The notes under the pieces were generated by a model, which ran no database searches, was not told the DNA's origin, and was given only the letters and a program-made list of their open reading frames with translations. Made by a program: the position numbers and the translations under genes. From Saccharopolyspora gloriosae (GTDB lineage: Bacteria > Actinomycetota > Actinomycetes > Mycobacteriales > Pseudonocardiaceae), in assembly GCF_022828475.1 (NCBI RefSeq), contig NZ_CP059557.1, positions 4,139,470 to 4,203,469 on the forward strand: a stretch of DNA of 64,000 nt, written 5' to 3'. The first letter of the stretch is position 1. Each line of letters starts with the position of its first letter. Below are positions 63,909-64,000 of this stretch, in pieces.

Positions 63909-64000
63909 TACGGACTGGACAACGGCGAGTGGCTGGGCAAGCCGGCACCGCCCGCGGTCCGCGTGGAGGGCAGAACGGCCTGCGCAGCGGTACCTCAGCG

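Overview
The window is high-GC DNA with frequent GTG starts, 4-bp ATGA/GTGA gene overlaps and gene families typical of filamentous actinomycetes: a geosmin synthase, an F420-dependent Ddn-type reductase, LuxR regulators with ATPase domains, the EACC1 conflict component and a sulfur leader peptide. A Pseudonocardiales-type genome (Saccharopolyspora or Amycolatopsis-like) fits best, but the genus is inferred. It reads as ordinary chromosome with accessory patches. I found no rRNA, tRNA, CRISPR array or intact insertion sequence.

Layout. 0-6 kb: a GPP34-family gene, then a minus-strand operon read from 5441 downwards (DUF364-type protein, SbnA/cysteine-synthase-like PLP enzyme, MFS transporter, probably SBP56/methanethiol oxidase) behind a clear cobalamin riboswitch at 5603-5746. 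6-11 kb: a two-part methyltransferase, an acyl-carrier-like protein without the carrier serine, and geosmin synthase. 11-14 kb: CPBP protease with a DUF3887/HTH protein, and a DinB protein. 14-20.6 kb: a sulfur locus with a leader peptide, two FMN monooxygenases, an MFS transporter, a signal-less SsuA-fold protein and fused remnants of ssuA and ssuB. 20.6-29 kb: hemerythrin, MerR-SDR facing an Old Yellow Enzyme, a three-subunit molybdenum hydroxylase with a Tat-signalled large subunit, and a secreted phosphoesterase. 29.6-36.4 kb: five regulators with few structural genes, including an atypical receiver and a histidine kinase lacking its histidine. 36-48 kb: housekeeping and transport genes plus a lone tyrosine recombinase. 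47.7-50 kb: gene remnants around a Ddn-like gene. 50-52 kb: TetR facing SDR-OYE. 52-55 kb: an EACC1-caspase pair of the biological-conflict type. 55-58 kb: a B12 ABC transporter with its own cobalamin riboswitch. 58-64 kb: P450, thioredoxin-reductase-like enzyme with MarR, SNF2 helicase and the start of a secreted protein.

The main threads are these. Cobalamin controls two separated operons, one for B12 uptake and one with an unassigned metabolic role that could make and export a metal-related small molecule. The sulfur locus looks partly decayed, with its ABC transporter lost. The EACC1-caspase pair looks like a membrane-anchored cell-death or immune module. Between genes there is a dispersed family of long hairpin repeats, four copies here, two of them sharing an extra flanking module.
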